Shown: piece after piece, positions 15,201-24,536 of the stretch
Layout of the letters: the number at the start of each line of letters is the position of its first letter
How positions within the stretch are numbered: position 1 is the stretch's first letter
DNA from: Spirochaeta thermophila DSM 6192
GTDB lineage: Bacteria > Spirochaetota > Spirochaetia > Winmispirales > Winmispiraceae
Direction: 5' to 3'
DNA: 64,000 nucleotides
Assembly: GCF_000147075.1 (NCBI RefSeq)
Contig: NC_014484.1
Span: forward strand, 186,001-250,000
Program-made: the position numbers and the translations under genes
The notes under the pieces: model-generated
What the model was told of the DNA's origin: nothing
Database searches by the model: none
Seen by the model: only the letters and a program-made list of their open reading frames with translations

Positions 15201-17114
15201 GGTGCGATCCGTCCAGATCATGGTCCCGTTGGAGAGGCGGTGGTCGAGGAGGAACACCTCATCGGGCTTGGTGGGCGGGGGGAGGGTCTCGCCTTCCTTC
15301 TTCGGCGGAGGTGCCTGGTAGGAGATCACCTGGGGAAAGAGATACCTCTTCCCGTCGCGCATGGTGAGCGCAAAGACCGCGGCGAGGGCCCCGTGGCCTG
15401 CCTTGGGATCGAGGGAGGCCTCGAAGACATAGCCGCCTTCTTCGGCAGGACTGATCTTGAGACTCGTCTTTCTCACCGTGTTCGGGAACTGCGGGAGGTT
15501 CTCGGGATCGAGAGGCATGAGTGCCCAGAGGTCCTCCCCTCCCACGTAGAGCACACCGGAAGAGGGCTTCTCCTGGCTCACAATCCTTCCCCGGAGCACG
15601 GCCTTGCGCGAGGCTTCGTAGGTGAGGCCGTTCTTCCACGTGAGGGATTCCCCGGTGTCGGTATAGACCAGCTCCTCGACCGTGAGGACCGGCGCGGTGG
15701 GGGCGATCTGGAACGAGACCTTCACCGGAGGGCTCTCCAGGCCATAGACGTCCACCCCTATGAGGGTGAGGGTGTGTCGGCCCGGAGGAAGTCCCTCGAG
15801 GGGCACGTAGAACCCCATGGAGGCGGGGATCTCCACTCCCTGTTTGGGATCGTCTCCCATGCCGAGCACCTTTACCTTCTCAGGCGGGTTGGGTCCCACG
15901 ATACGGCCCACGAGCACCTCATCCGGGGTGAGCACCGGTTCTCCCTCTTCCAGGGCGGGGAAGAGGAGTTCTACCTGAGGTTGGAAGGCCTTTCTGTCGT
16001 TTTTGAGCCTGATCTTCTGGGAGGAGCGATTGCCGCTCGCATCCTCGGCGTGCACGGTGAGTTCGAGGGTTCCGTCCTTTTCCTGCGAGGTGTCGAAGGT
16101 GAGGTGCCAGTACGGATTGCCTGGTATGAGCTCAAGGTCGTGCTCTTCGCCCTTGAAGGTGTACCAGAGCCGTTTCACCCCTATGGCATCCCTCACCGTG
16201 CCGGTGATGCCCACCTTCCCGAAGACTACGGCCTCGTCTTCAGGGCTGAGCACGTTGAGGGCCGCAGGTTCGTTGTCCACAAAGAGGAGGAAGGGGCTGC
16301 GGACCTCTGTGCCGGTGCCGTCGGTGGCGGTGAACCACCACACATAGGGACCGTCGGGGAAGGATCTAGTATCGACGGGGAGGGAGAATCGATAGACTCC
16401 TTCACCCTTGTCGTACTTAACACCAAGGGTAAGGGTCTTCTCCGGGATCTGTTCCTCCTCTCCCTTTTTGTTTACCGTGGTATAGGTGGGTATGGTCACG
16501 CTGAGGCCTCTTACGCCATTTTCATCCCTCACCACCCCCTCGAGCACGATCTTTCCCGACACAAGGACCCCGCTCTGATGAGAGGTCACCTCGATCACTG
16601 GTGGGGTGGTGTCGAGTGCGAAGGTGGAGGTGATCTCCGGTCCCTCGGTGCCGTTCACGTCGACCGCCTTCACCGAGATGGTGTGGGTTCCCTCGGTGAG
16701 TCGGGAGGCGGGTACTGCGACCCGCCAGTACTCGGTTCCCTCGGCCGTCTGGTAGGAGCCGTCGTCGAGCTTCACGAGGACCCGTGCCACGCCGTCGTCG
16801 TCGACCGCCACGCCCACGATGTTGAAGGCATTACGCACCACCTCGTGCTCCTGTGGGGAGACGATACGGACGACCGGGAGATCGGAGGCAGGATCCACCT
16901 TGATGTTGAACGGTCCGGCGATGGACTCGTTTCCTGCAAAATCGATGGCCTTTATGATCACGTTGTGGGTACCGGGTTTTTCGTCCTGGATGTTGAACTC
17001 TTTTTTCCAGTCCTCTTCCCCCTCTGCTTCCTGCCACTCAGTGGTACCACCGGCATACAGCCAGGTGGAGATGAGGAGAAAGAGGAAGAACATCGTGAGG
17101 CTGCGGAGCTTCAT
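12249..17114 (-). CDS. Secreted Ig-like repeat array with putative C-terminal outer-membrane barrel
   Basis: A 1621-residue exported protein. ATG 17114 follows AAGGAGG. The N-terminus MKLRSLTMFFLFLLISTWLY, then AGGT, is a signal peptide without a lipobox Cys. Residues about 50-1440 are tandem Ig-like units (PVVRIVSP, VVRNAFNIVGVAVDDDGV, DTTPPVIEVTS, SGKIVLEGVVRDENGV and many variants). The last unit breaks off after DNFGLEDVQISLRAG. The final ~175 residues then change to alternating amphipathic strands rich in aromatics (TYWKAGLGLTFFDNNVKLQV, LKLALGADFSYILLY, SLYVEPELWFIP) and end THVVMF. A terminal Phe after strand-like sequence is the usual outer-membrane insertion signal. I infer an outer-membrane-anchored Ig stalk; whether the barrel exports the array is unknown. 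Confidence 0.82.
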   Translation of the reverse strand: MKLRSLTMFFLFLLISTWLYAGGTTEWQEAEGEEDWKKEFNIQDEKPGTHNVIIKAIDFAGNESIAGPFNIKVDPASDLPVVRIVSPQEHEVVRNAFNIVGVAVDDDGVARVLVKLDDGSYQTAEGTEYWRVAVPASRLTEGTHTISVKAVDVNGTEGPEITSTFALDTTPPVIEVTSHQSGVLVSGKIVLEGVVRDENGVRGLSVTIPTYTTVNKKGEEEQIPEKTLTLGVKYDKGEGVYRFSLPVDTRSFPDGPYVWWFTATDGTGTEVRSPFLLFVDNEPAALNVLSPEDEAVVFGKVGITGTVRDAIGVKRLWYTFKGEEHDLELIPGNPYWHLTFDTSQEKDGTLELTVHAEDASGNRSSQKIRLKNDRKAFQPQVELLFPALEEGEPVLTPDEVLVGRIVGPNPPEKVKVLGMGDDPKQGVEIPASMGFYVPLEGLPPGRHTLTLIGVDVYGLESPPVKVSFQIAPTAPVLTVEELVYTDTGESLTWKNGLTYEASRKAVLRGRIVSQEKPSSGVLYVGGEDLWALMPLDPENLPQFPNTVRKTSLKISPAEEGGYVFEASLDPKAGHGALAAVFALTMRDGKRYLFPQVISYQAPPPKKEGETLPPPTKPDEVFLLDHRLSNGTMIWTDRTPLIGFFSGEGVREVVLEGAGDLLTVRHEGNHLIITPQKAGKASGVQVVVTSTDGRTYRSSRFTAEIDLEAPVLTLQTPSDGAYLNTSLTIEGEVQDDAGLPGLAYRLDGAPWVSISVSELRFSTTMAVSQLTPGPHLLELKAEDGAGHVRYQRIHLFYDATPPTLAFTTPEVGKTVNGTILVAGSIASEAPVIRFGYLLEQGPPEPSGSPGESEEAAASTPEPSFTPLSPEDGIFSFTVDFSRLAEEGKTMKLIAEDAAGNTSETLLSPSVDLSLDKPRVEIQTPPDDFVVTKDVTIAGMAFDDDGISKIVWKLDDGTWQEVPAQHTFSFTIPLSSLSDNEHTVEIYAVDLFGLQGEIASKTLRVSLSEPEGAMVSPTVEETVKGTVILKGTASDANGIDSVRVSFDNGNSFHFAHLTIDGTEWTYPLDTTILTDGTYAVQFVVRDGYGIEASYSALVNVDNTPPEITLTTPEEGVTVSGEVRLSGRVSDNIQLTSFKGILEPINNQLDPVEVTLPLERVLTTRIPLGELSPGWYNLRLEARDGAGNVALVDRNLFVVARTEGASVRILFPSEGEVVHGPVVVEGVATAPSPVEKVQIFLEDGFLTSADVNPRGYFRAVLDPGKLPDGEVTLKAVLSHDGARVESEPRSFIYQKIGPYLTLESHMIGDMLANRPWIRGTAAYLTTLDPEDPDYRKKIREFEVVRIQVSLDNGRTFQEIPARSQWKYRVETGFLPNGPLPVLVQASFRNGETAVLRTLFVVDKIPPEVKVIAPLEGDRVNEKLVAFGVADDNFGLEDVQISLRAGDKAGYEIPEFIQGMYLDAHFLGMTYWKAGLGLTFFDNNVKLQVSYGLGPRTTADGKPARLSGQFISGKLLASLLYVPFESFLGPDWDWLSLKLALGADFSYILLYDPIEVEEAQETRTISSVVLSAILAQLEFPIVEVKRFPAFHTYSLYVEPELWFIPSDVDPKIVPKLTFGTHVVMF

Positions 17115-17328
17115 ATAAGGCCCTCCTTACTGGGTATAGTTGTCGCATGCCCTTGTGACGCACATCTTTCAATGCAAATAACATACCAAAAGCGCATCGC
17201 GCTTCATCTGTGTTCAGACATGTTGGGGAAGGTATCTCGCATTCATACAGGAGAATACACCCTTCCATCAGGGGAGGGAGGAGAGGCTCTTCTCCCCAAG
17301 GAGGAGTTCTATGCGAAATGCATAGGTT

Positions 17329-18312
17329 TTACTCCTGCGGCCTGATGTGCGGGATCCTGAGGGGCCTTCCCGCATAGATGAGGTCCGGATTGGCGATGCG
17401 GTTCTCCTCGGCGATGATGGGATAGAGCCATGGGTTGTTGTAGAACGAGTCGGCAAGGTCCCAGAGGGTATCCCCCCACGTGGGGGTGTAGATGATGGTG
17501 AACTCGGAGGGTGCAGGTCGTGCTGCCTCGGGTGCCTGGGTGGGGGCGGGGGTCGAAGTTACGGCGGGGGTGGGCCGGGGTGCGGTGGAGACCTGGGGAG
17601 CCGGCACCTCTCCGAGGACACGGGGGAGGAACAGGTAGGAGAGTACTCCCCCTACGAGCACGCCCAGGATGAAGCCGAGGATGAAGGGGACCCACATGGA
17701 GGGCCTTCTCTCGACGGGAAGGGCGGCCGACCGTTCTTCTTCCTCCCGCTCGAATCCCGACTGCAGCAGGTTCTGTTCCTCCTCGCTCATGAGGCTGGAG
17801 GAGGCACGTCGCTCTTCTTCGAACGAAAACCCTTCCTCTTCCTCGCCCTCCTCGTATGAGAGGGAAGCCTCCTCATCGAACGGGGTGCCGAAGTCCTCGT
17901 CGTAGGAACGTTCCGGGAGGGATGCCTCCTCCTCGTATTCCCCTTCTTCGTGCATTCGGGTGAGCATGGAGAAGTCTGTGTCGGGAGAGGGCTCCTCCAT
18001 GGTGAGCTCGAGGTGCCGAGTCTCCCCCGAGGTCCTCTCCCGGGCGGTGGCGGAGAGGTGCTCGTGTTCGTCCATCTCCAGGACGAGTTCCACCTCGGGC
18101 TTCTCGCCGTTGTAGTCGGGGAGGTCGACGGTGAGGGTCCCGAGGTATTCCCCTCCTTCCTCGTCGAGGGTGCGATAGAGGTCTATGTGGACCGCTCGTT
18201 GATGGGTGTGGGCAGGCTCAAGCACCACGCGCTTCCGCGAAGGGGTCCCCTCTTCCAGGACGGGAAAGAGGCTGTTGTCGGCGAGCCTTATGGCGATACG
18301 GGGTCGTGCCAT
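17329..18312 (-). CDS. Hsp70-substrate-domain-like / membrane / LysM protein
   Basis: A 327-residue protein of three parts. Residues 1-105 (LFPVLEEGTPSRKRVV, HQRAVHIDLYR, LGTLTVDLPD, VELVLEMDEHEHLSATARER) follow the order of the DnaK beta-sandwich substrate-binding domain, without an ATPase domain. A strongly acidic linker (about 110-195) leads to one membrane segment (about 205-229, VPFILGFILGVLVGGVLSYL), then a Pro/Ala/Thr-rich spacer. A C-terminal LysM domain (about 275-322, GDTLWDLADSFYNNPWLYP, IYAGRPLRIP) should bind peptidoglycan. The topology would place the Hsp70-like part in the cytoplasm and LysM in the periplasm. ATG 18312 follows AGAGAGGA. Function is unknown to me. Confidence 0.85.
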   Translation of the reverse strand: MARPRIAIRLADNSLFPVLEEGTPSRKRVVLEPAHTHQRAVHIDLYRTLDEEGGEYLGTLTVDLPDYNGEKPEVELVLEMDEHEHLSATARERTSGETRHLELTMEEPSPDTDFSMLTRMHEEGEYEEEASLPERSYDEDFGTPFDEEASLSYEEGEEEEGFSFEEERRASSSLMSEEEQNLLQSGFEREEEERSAALPVERRPSMWVPFILGFILGVLVGGVLSYLFLPRVLGEVPAPQVSTAPRPTPAVTSTPAPTQAPEAARPAPSEFTIIYTPTWGDTLWDLADSFYNNPWLYPIIAEENRIANPDLIYAGRPLRIPHIRPQE

Positions 18313-18342
18313 GGGGATCCTCTCTACTGACTGTCTATGTTA

Positions 18343-18371
18343 ATTATCGTCACTCCAAGGTATAAAAACAA
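18343..18371 (-). promoter_or_regulatory. Possible promoter of the LysM-protein gene
   Basis: TTGTTT (18371-18366), 17 bp, GATAAT (18348-18343) on the minus strand. A TATAAA at 18361-18366 on the plus strand could serve the divergent trmJ gene, though its -35 is poor. Confidence 0.45.
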
Positions 18372-18414
18372 GGGGTCCCTTGCACGGCGTACGATCTTGT
18401 GGTGAGATAGGGCC

Positions 18415-19121
18415 ATGGTCCGCGTGATACTGGTTGAGCCTGAAGGAGCGGAGAACGTGGGGATGGTGGCCCGTGCCATGGCGAACATGGGACACGAAAG
18501 ACTCGTCCTGGTGCGGCCTGCGTGTGACCACCTCTCTCCACCGGCCCGGCGCTATGCGGTGCACGCCGAATCCATCCTGGAAGGGGCGAGGGTGTGTGAG
18601 ACCCTGGCGGAAGCCCTGGATGGTGTGGATCTCAGGGTGGCGGTCACCCGCCGGCACGGCCAGTACCGGATGCCCGATCTCTACCTCCCGGAGTTCCCCG
18701 CCTTTCTCGCGGAGTTCACGGGGAGGGACGTGGCGCTCGTCTTCGGAAGGGAACGGACAGGCCTCACCTCAGAAGAAGTGCAGGCGTGCGACCTCATCCT
18801 CACCATTCCCTCGTCGGGGGCGTGTCCTTCGCTCAATCTCGCCCAGGCGGTGATGGTGGTGCTCTACGAGCTCATGCGGGCGAGTTTCCTCTCGCTCGCG
18901 CCCAGGCGGGAGGAGGATCTGCGGCCCTATCTCGACGAGGCGGTTGTCAGGGCCAGGGAGGTGCTCGAAAAACTGGGCTACTACCGGAACATCCCCGAGG
19001 AAAAGGTGGCCTTCGCGGTGAGGAAGGTGATCGCCCGCATGGTGAGGGACAGGGAGACCGCCGTGAGGGTCTCCCGCTTCTTCTCGCACGTGGCGGCCAG
19101 GCTCGACCTCCACGGGAAGGA

Positions 19122-19125
<4 letters not shown>
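18415..19125 (+). CDS. trmJ: tRNA 2'-O-methyltransferase, TrmJ/SPOUT family
   Basis: A 236-residue SPOUT methylase expected to methylate the ribose at position 32 of tRNAs. The motifs are in order: ILVEPEGAENVGMVARAMAN (motif 1), ALVFGRERTGLTSEEV (motif 2) and LTIPSSGACPSLNLAQAVMV (motif 3, knotted SAM site), then a helical C-terminal extension typical of TrmJ. ATG 18415 is preceded by GGTGAGATAGGG, a modest ribosome site. The gene ends TAG at 19123-19125 inside a CTAG shared with the convergent aspS stop. Confidence 0.88.
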
Positions 19126-20915
<1,790 letters not shown>

Positions 20916-20922
20916 GGGTGCA

Positions 20923-20951
20923 ACTCTAACACAGTGAGAGGGCAAAGGCAA
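20923..20951 (-). promoter_or_regulatory. Promoter of aspS, predicting a leaderless transcript
   Basis: TTGCCT (20951-20946), 17 bp, TAGAGT (20928-20923) on the minus strand. Seven bases follow before the ATG at 20915, so +1 falls at about 20916. The promoter sits just past the end of the upstream CDF gene. Confidence 0.65.
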
Positions 20952-20961
20952 GGAAGAGCTC

Positions 20962-21933
20962 TCATGCACCCGGATCCGCGGGGGGCTCATTACTCCTCGA
21001 TCGCCGACGGAGCTGGCGATCCTTCCATGTCTCGAAGGGTTCCACGTGGATGGTAGCCTCGAGCCCCAGCTCCCTCCTCAGATCCTGCTCGATGACCGAG
21101 ACGATCTCGTGGGCCTTCCTCAGCGAGGTCTCCCCATCGAGGACCACGTGGAAGGTGACCTCGGTGTGCCGCCCGTAGTGGTGGACGTGGAGGTGGTGGA
21201 TATCAGGGCCTTCTGGCTGGGTTCGCCGCACCACATCCTGTATCCGGGTCTCCAGCTCCTCAGGGGGAGCCTCACCGAGAAGGGGAGAGAAGGCCTCCTT
21301 CAGGATGCTGTACGAGGTGTAGCCCAGAAACACGCTCACGCCCAGGGCGAGGGCGCTGTCCATCCACCAGAACCTGCCGCCTGCGAGGATACCCACGAGG
21401 AGGAGGAGCGAGGAGAGGGCGTCGCTCCTGTGGTGCCAGCCGTCGGCCTTTACCGAAGAGTAGCCGGTCTTCCGGGCCACCGCAAAGGCGTACTGGGCCA
21501 TGGCCTCTTTGGCGAGGATGGAGAACCCCACCACCCAGAGGGTGAAGTCGGTGTAGTGGGCCCCCTCATGGTGGAAGAGGCGTTCCACGGCGTCGAGGGC
21601 GAAGGTGATGCCGATCATCCCCAGGATGGTGCCGATCATCACCGTGCTTATGAGTTCGGCCCGCCCATGGCCGAAAGGGTGGTCGTCGTCGGCGGGTTTG
21701 CGGGCGGTACGGGCTCCCACCAGCAGGACGATCGACGAGATGCTGTCCGAGAGGGTGTGCCAGGCATCGGCCACCACGGCGATGGATCCGCTGGTGAGTC
21801 CTGCGGCGAGTTTTATGCCGAAGAGGACCACGTTTCCCACGATGGAGAGGAAGCCTGCCCTCTGAATCGTCCGCATCTCGTGGCCGGTCGTTCCGCTAGT
21901 CCCTGCACCTTGAGCATCCGAGGATCCGTACAT
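20962..21933 (-). CDS. Cation diffusion facilitator (metal exporter)
   Basis: A 323-residue inner-membrane antiporter that should export divalent metal against protons. The N-terminal half has six hydrophobic segments; TM2 carries ADAWHTLSDS and TM5 ADGWHHRSDA. The two HxxxD motifs form the transport site and are the His-Asp type common in zinc carriers. The intervening loop has HPFGHGRAE, a family signature. The C-terminal ~90 residues are the cytoplasmic metal-sensing domain (HHLHVHHYGRHTEVTFHVVL). ATG 21933 follows GGGAGGAAAC and lies inside the end of the upstream zinc-ribbon gene, so the two are co-transcribed. Zinc specificity is inferred. Confidence 0.93.
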   Translation of the reverse strand: MYGSSDAQGAGTSGTTGHEMRTIQRAGFLSIVGNVVLFGIKLAAGLTSGSIAVVADAWHTLSDSISSIVLLVGARTARKPADDDHPFGHGRAELISTVMIGTILGMIGITFALDAVERLFHHEGAHYTDFTLWVVGFSILAKEAMAQYAFAVARKTGYSSVKADGWHHRSDALSSLLLLVGILAGGRFWWMDSALALGVSVFLGYTSYSILKEAFSPLLGEAPPEELETRIQDVVRRTQPEGPDIHHLHVHHYGRHTEVTFHVVLDGETSLRKAHEIVSVIEQDLRRELGLEATIHVEPFETWKDRQLRRRSRSNEPPADPGA

Positions 21934-22309
21934 GTTTCCTCCCTGTTCTGGTGTTCTCGAACATGCGGGCCACGAGCACGTCCGTGACCAGCAGGTCTTT
22001 CCCGCACACCGGGCACCTCCGTCTCACCTCCCGGGGGGCGGGGTAGCAGTGGGGACATCCAAGGATGTGGGCCATGCTCTCCACGATGCCCAGATGGTTC
22101 GCCTGTTTCCCTCTGGAGAAGACGCGGGATGAGACCCGCTCGCCCGGGGCGAGGGGCGTCCTGCAGACCGGACAGCGGGGAAGGGCAGAGGAATCTCTCC
22201 CGGAGATCCGGGCCCGTTCCCTGCTCAGCACGTCCTTCACCATCCCGGCGGCGAGCAGGCCTATGAGGATCACGGTGACCGTCCCCAGTATCAGGATGAC
22301 AGGGTCCAC
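21896..22309 (-). CDS. Small membrane protein with double zinc ribbon
   Basis: A 137-residue protein with one N-terminal membrane helix (VILILGTVTVILIGLLAAGM) and four CxxC pairs (CPVC, CPHC, CPVC, CSRC) in a soluble tail, consistent with two zinc ribbons. The start is GTG 22309. There is no Shine-Dalgarno, and a TATAGT -10 box ends seven bases upstream of the GTG, so the mRNA may be leaderless. It overlaps the CDF exporter start by 38 bases, so it may have a role in metal handling, but I do not recognise the family. Confidence 0.75.
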   Translation of the reverse strand: MDPVILILGTVTVILIGLLAAGMVKDVLSRERARISGRDSSALPRCPVCRTPLAPGERVSSRVFSRGKQANHLGIVESMAHILGCPHCYPAPREVRRRCPVCGKDLLVTDVLVARMFENTRTGRKHVRILGCSRCRD

Positions 22310-22324
22310 GAGGTGTACTATACT
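22296..22324 (+). promoter_or_regulatory. rsmI promoter overlapping a divergent -10 box
   Basis: ATGACA (22296-22301), 17 bp, TATACT (22319-22324) on the plus strand. The same bases read on the minus strand give TATAGT (22322-22317), the -10 of the zinc-ribbon gene. Only one polymerase could occupy the site at a time. Confidence 0.6.
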
Positions 22325-22360
22325 GGAACCCGCGCATTTTTACCACACGAGGGAGGATAC

Positions 22361-23041
22361 GTGGCGAGTCTCTTCGTGGTCGCGACCCCCATAGGCAACC
22401 TCGAGGACATCACCCTGAGGGCACTCAGGGTGCTCAAGGAGGTGTCGCTCATCGCCTGCGAGGACACCCGACGGACCCGCATCCTCCTCTCACACTACGG
22501 CATCGCGACCCGCACCATAAGCTATCACAGCCACAAGCGGGAGGAAGGCGTGCCCCCCATACTCTCGGCCCTCGAGGAAGGCAAGGACGTGGCCTACGTG
22601 ACCGATGCGGGCACACCGGCCTTGAGCGATCCCGGCGCCTTTCTCGTGGCGAAGGTGAGGGAGGCGGGGTTCAGGGTGGTTCCGGTGCCCGGTCCATCGG
22701 CCTTCACCACCCTCGTGAGCGCGAGCGGCATAGAGGAGAAGACCATCACGTTCGAGGGCTTTCTCTCGCCCAAACAGGGGAGGAGGAGACGCCGGCTCGC
22801 CGAGCTCCTGGACCGGGGCGAGGCCTTCTTCCTCTACGAGGCGCCCCACCGCATCCTCAAGCTCCTCGACGATCTCTCGGTCCTCTCCCCCGACAGGACC
22901 ATCGTAGTGGGACGCGAGCTCACCAAGATACACGAGGAGATACTCAGCGGCACCCCTGAAGAGGTCGCAACCTCGCTCAAGGAGGGAAATTCCGTTCGAG
23001 GAGAGTTTTCTGTGCTTGTCTGTGGGACCAAAAAGGGGTAA
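22361..23041 (+). CDS. rsmI: 16S rRNA (cytidine-1402 2'-O)-methyltransferase
   Basis: A 226-residue SAM-dependent methylase of the tetrapyrrole-methylase fold acting on C1402 in the ribosomal decoding centre. Motifs: FVVATPIGNLEDITLRAL, ACEDTRRTRILL, YVTDAGTPALSDPGA, PVPGPSAFTTLVSASG and FYEAPHRI-like FLYEAPHRILKLL. The start is GTG 22361 after GGGAGGATAC; an in-frame upstream ATG at 22313 lies between the -35 and -10 of the promoter and is rejected. The stop TAA forms part of the -10 box of the downstream flgM promoter. Confidence 0.95.
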   Translation: MASLFVVATPIGNLEDITLRALRVLKEVSLIACEDTRRTRILLSHYGIATRTISYHSHKREEGVPPILSALEEGKDVAYVTDAGTPALSDPGAFLVAKVREAGFRVVPVPGPSAFTTLVSASGIEEKTITFEGFLSPKQGRRRRRLAELLDRGEAFFLYEAPHRILKLLDDLSVLSPDRTIVVGRELTKIHEEILSGTPEEVATSLKEGNSVRGEFSVLVCGTKKG

Positions 23042-23044
23042 AAT
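23016..23044 (+). promoter_or_regulatory. Promoter of the flgM-like gene inside the rsmI 3' end
   Basis: TTGTCT (23016-23021), 17 bp, TAAAAT (23039-23044). It resembles sigma-70 rather than sigma-28 spacing, so the anti-sigma factor would be made independently of sigma-28. Confidence 0.6.
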
Positions 23045-23087
23045 TGAAGGGAGCGGGTGACGATACTGCTAGTGAAAGGACGGAGCC

Positions 23088-23372
23088 ATGACAGTCGAAC
23101 GAACCGGACCTGTCGATCCCATCGGTCGGTACCTCAAGACCCAGAAGACCGAAAAGGTGGTGAAGAAACAGGAAGGCGACAGCATCACCCTCTCGGAAGA
23201 GGCGAAGTTTCGCGCAGAACTGCACAAGTCGATCGAACTGGTGAAGCAGGCTCCGGACATTCGACAGGACCGCGTCGAGGAGATCAGGAAGAAGCTCGAA
23301 GACCCCTCCTATATCGACGACAAGGTGATCGAGGTGGTGGCCGACAGGGTCCTCAAGATGTTCGGCCTCTAG
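23088..23372 (+). CDS. flgM: FlgM-type anti-sigma-28 factor
   Basis: A 94-residue protein. The N-terminus is polar and probably disordered (MTVERTGPVDPIGRYLK). The C-terminal half has the FlgM helices (ITLSEEAKFRAELHKSIELV, DIRQDRVEEIRKKLEDPSY, KVIEVVADRVLKMF). FlgM binds FliA and holds back late flagellar genes until the hook is complete. ATG 23088 follows GGACGGAG. No flagellar structural genes adjoin it here. The match is to the overall helix pattern, not to a single invariant residue. Confidence 0.78.
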   Translation: MTVERTGPVDPIGRYLKTQKTEKVVKKQEGDSITLSEEAKFRAELHKSIELVKQAPDIRQDRVEEIRKKLEDPSYIDDKVIEVVADRVLKMFGL

Positions 23373-23394
23373 GCCCTCCTCCCCGGGGCATACC

Positions 23395-24534
23395 GTGGCC
23401 TATCGAGAACTCGAATTTCCCTTCACCATCGTAGAAGGAACGGATGCACTCTCGCGGCTGGGACCCCTCGTCGCAGGGATGGGGGACCGTGCCTTTGTGC
23501 TCGCCGACCCCGTGGCGGTGGAGCACGACCTGCATACCCCTGTACTCCAGCTGCTCAAGGCCTCCCGCGTCGAGGCCGTGCTCTTCCACGAGATCTCGCA
23601 CACGACCTCTCTCCACGACCTGGTGCGCATCGGCCGCATCCTCTCGGCTTCCCGCGCCCAGGTGGTGGTCGCCCTCGGCGGGCCCACCGCCCTCCGCACC
23701 GCCCGTCTCCTCTCCGCCACCCGCGGCGACCTCGACCTCCTCCAGTCCCTTCCCCGGTCCGTCCCCCTCCACCCCCTCCCCCTCGTCGCCCTCCCCACCA
23801 CCCCCCGCATCCCCCACCTCTTCGCCCCCCGCGTCCTCCTCGTCCAGGACCCCCCCGACCCCCACCTCCTCGTCCCCCTTCCCCACGTCCCCTCGCTCCT
23901 CCTCGCCGACCCTGTCCTCACCCGCACCCTCCCCCCCCGAGCCACCGCCTCCACCCTCCTCGCCCTCCTCGCCGACGCCGCCGAGACCCTCCTCGTCTCG
24001 CCCCCCGGCCTTGCCGCTGCCTGCGCCTCCCACACCCTCGCCATCCTCTCCCGCACCGCCGAACCCACCGTGCTCCGGCCCGACCCATCCCCCCTCCGTC
24101 CCGCCCTCCTCCAGGCAGGCCTCCTCTCCGCCCTCGCCCGTCGCTTCACCCCCGACGGCCCTCTCACCCTCCTCTCCCTCGCCCTCTCGTGCCGCGGTCT
24201 CCCCGGTTCCTGGACCACCGCCCTCCTCTTCGTCCACGCCGCCCCGCGGCTCGCCGAACTCGCGCCCGAAGTCCTCGAGGAAGTCGCCGCCTCCCTCGGA
24301 ATCACCGGCGTAGCGGCAGAAGTCGCCGCCGCCGAGACCGCCTCGTTCGTGCGCCGCCTCCTCGCCCGCGCAGGCCTTCCCACCCGCCTCACCGACCTCG
24401 AACTCCCCCGCGCCGCCCTCCCCGAGATCGCCCGTACCGCCTGGGACCTCGACCACCCCCTCCGCCAGCTCGCCGCCTTCCCCTCCTCGCCCGACCAGGC
24501 CTTCCTCCTCAATCTCCTCGAAGCCGCCTGCTAG
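23395..24534 (+). CDS. Iron-alcohol-dehydrogenase-like protein lacking the metal site
   Basis: A 379-residue protein laid out like the iron-ADH/dehydroquinate-synthase superfamily: FTIVEGTDALSRLGPL, nucleotide loop VVVALGGPTALRTARLL (canonical GGGSxxDTAK), VALPTTPRIPHL (canonical PTTAGTGSE) and LLADPVLTRTLPP (canonical DPxLTxTLPP). The metal ligands normally in GMDALxHAxE and in two later His motifs are absent (here LLALLADAAETLL). The nucleotide-loop Asp and Lys are also changed. It is therefore probably not an ADH; a non-catalytic or changed role is likely. The coding strand is extremely C-rich, unlike most neighbours. GTG 23395 is a weak start. It is followed two bases later by a SpoU methylase. 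Confidence 0.72.
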   Translation: MAYRELEFPFTIVEGTDALSRLGPLVAGMGDRAFVLADPVAVEHDLHTPVLQLLKASRVEAVLFHEISHTTSLHDLVRIGRILSASRAQVVVALGGPTALRTARLLSATRGDLDLLQSLPRSVPLHPLPLVALPTTPRIPHLFAPRVLLVQDPPDPHLLVPLPHVPSLLLADPVLTRTLPPRATASTLLALLADAAETLLVSPPGLAAACASHTLAILSRTAEPTVLRPDPSPLRPALLQAGLLSALARRFTPDGPLTLLSLALSCRGLPGSWTTALLFVHAAPRLAELAPEVLEEVAASLGITGVAAEVAAAETASFVRRLLARAGLPTRLTDLELPRAALPEIARTAWDLDHPLRQLAAFPSSPDQAFLLNLLEAAC

Positions 24535-24536
24535 CC

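Noticed and set aside
12114-17345. Long plus-strand open frames opposite the Ig-barrel gene (544 and 745 codons)
   Set aside because: Shadow frames of the minus-strand gene; no ribosome sites and no recognisable domains.
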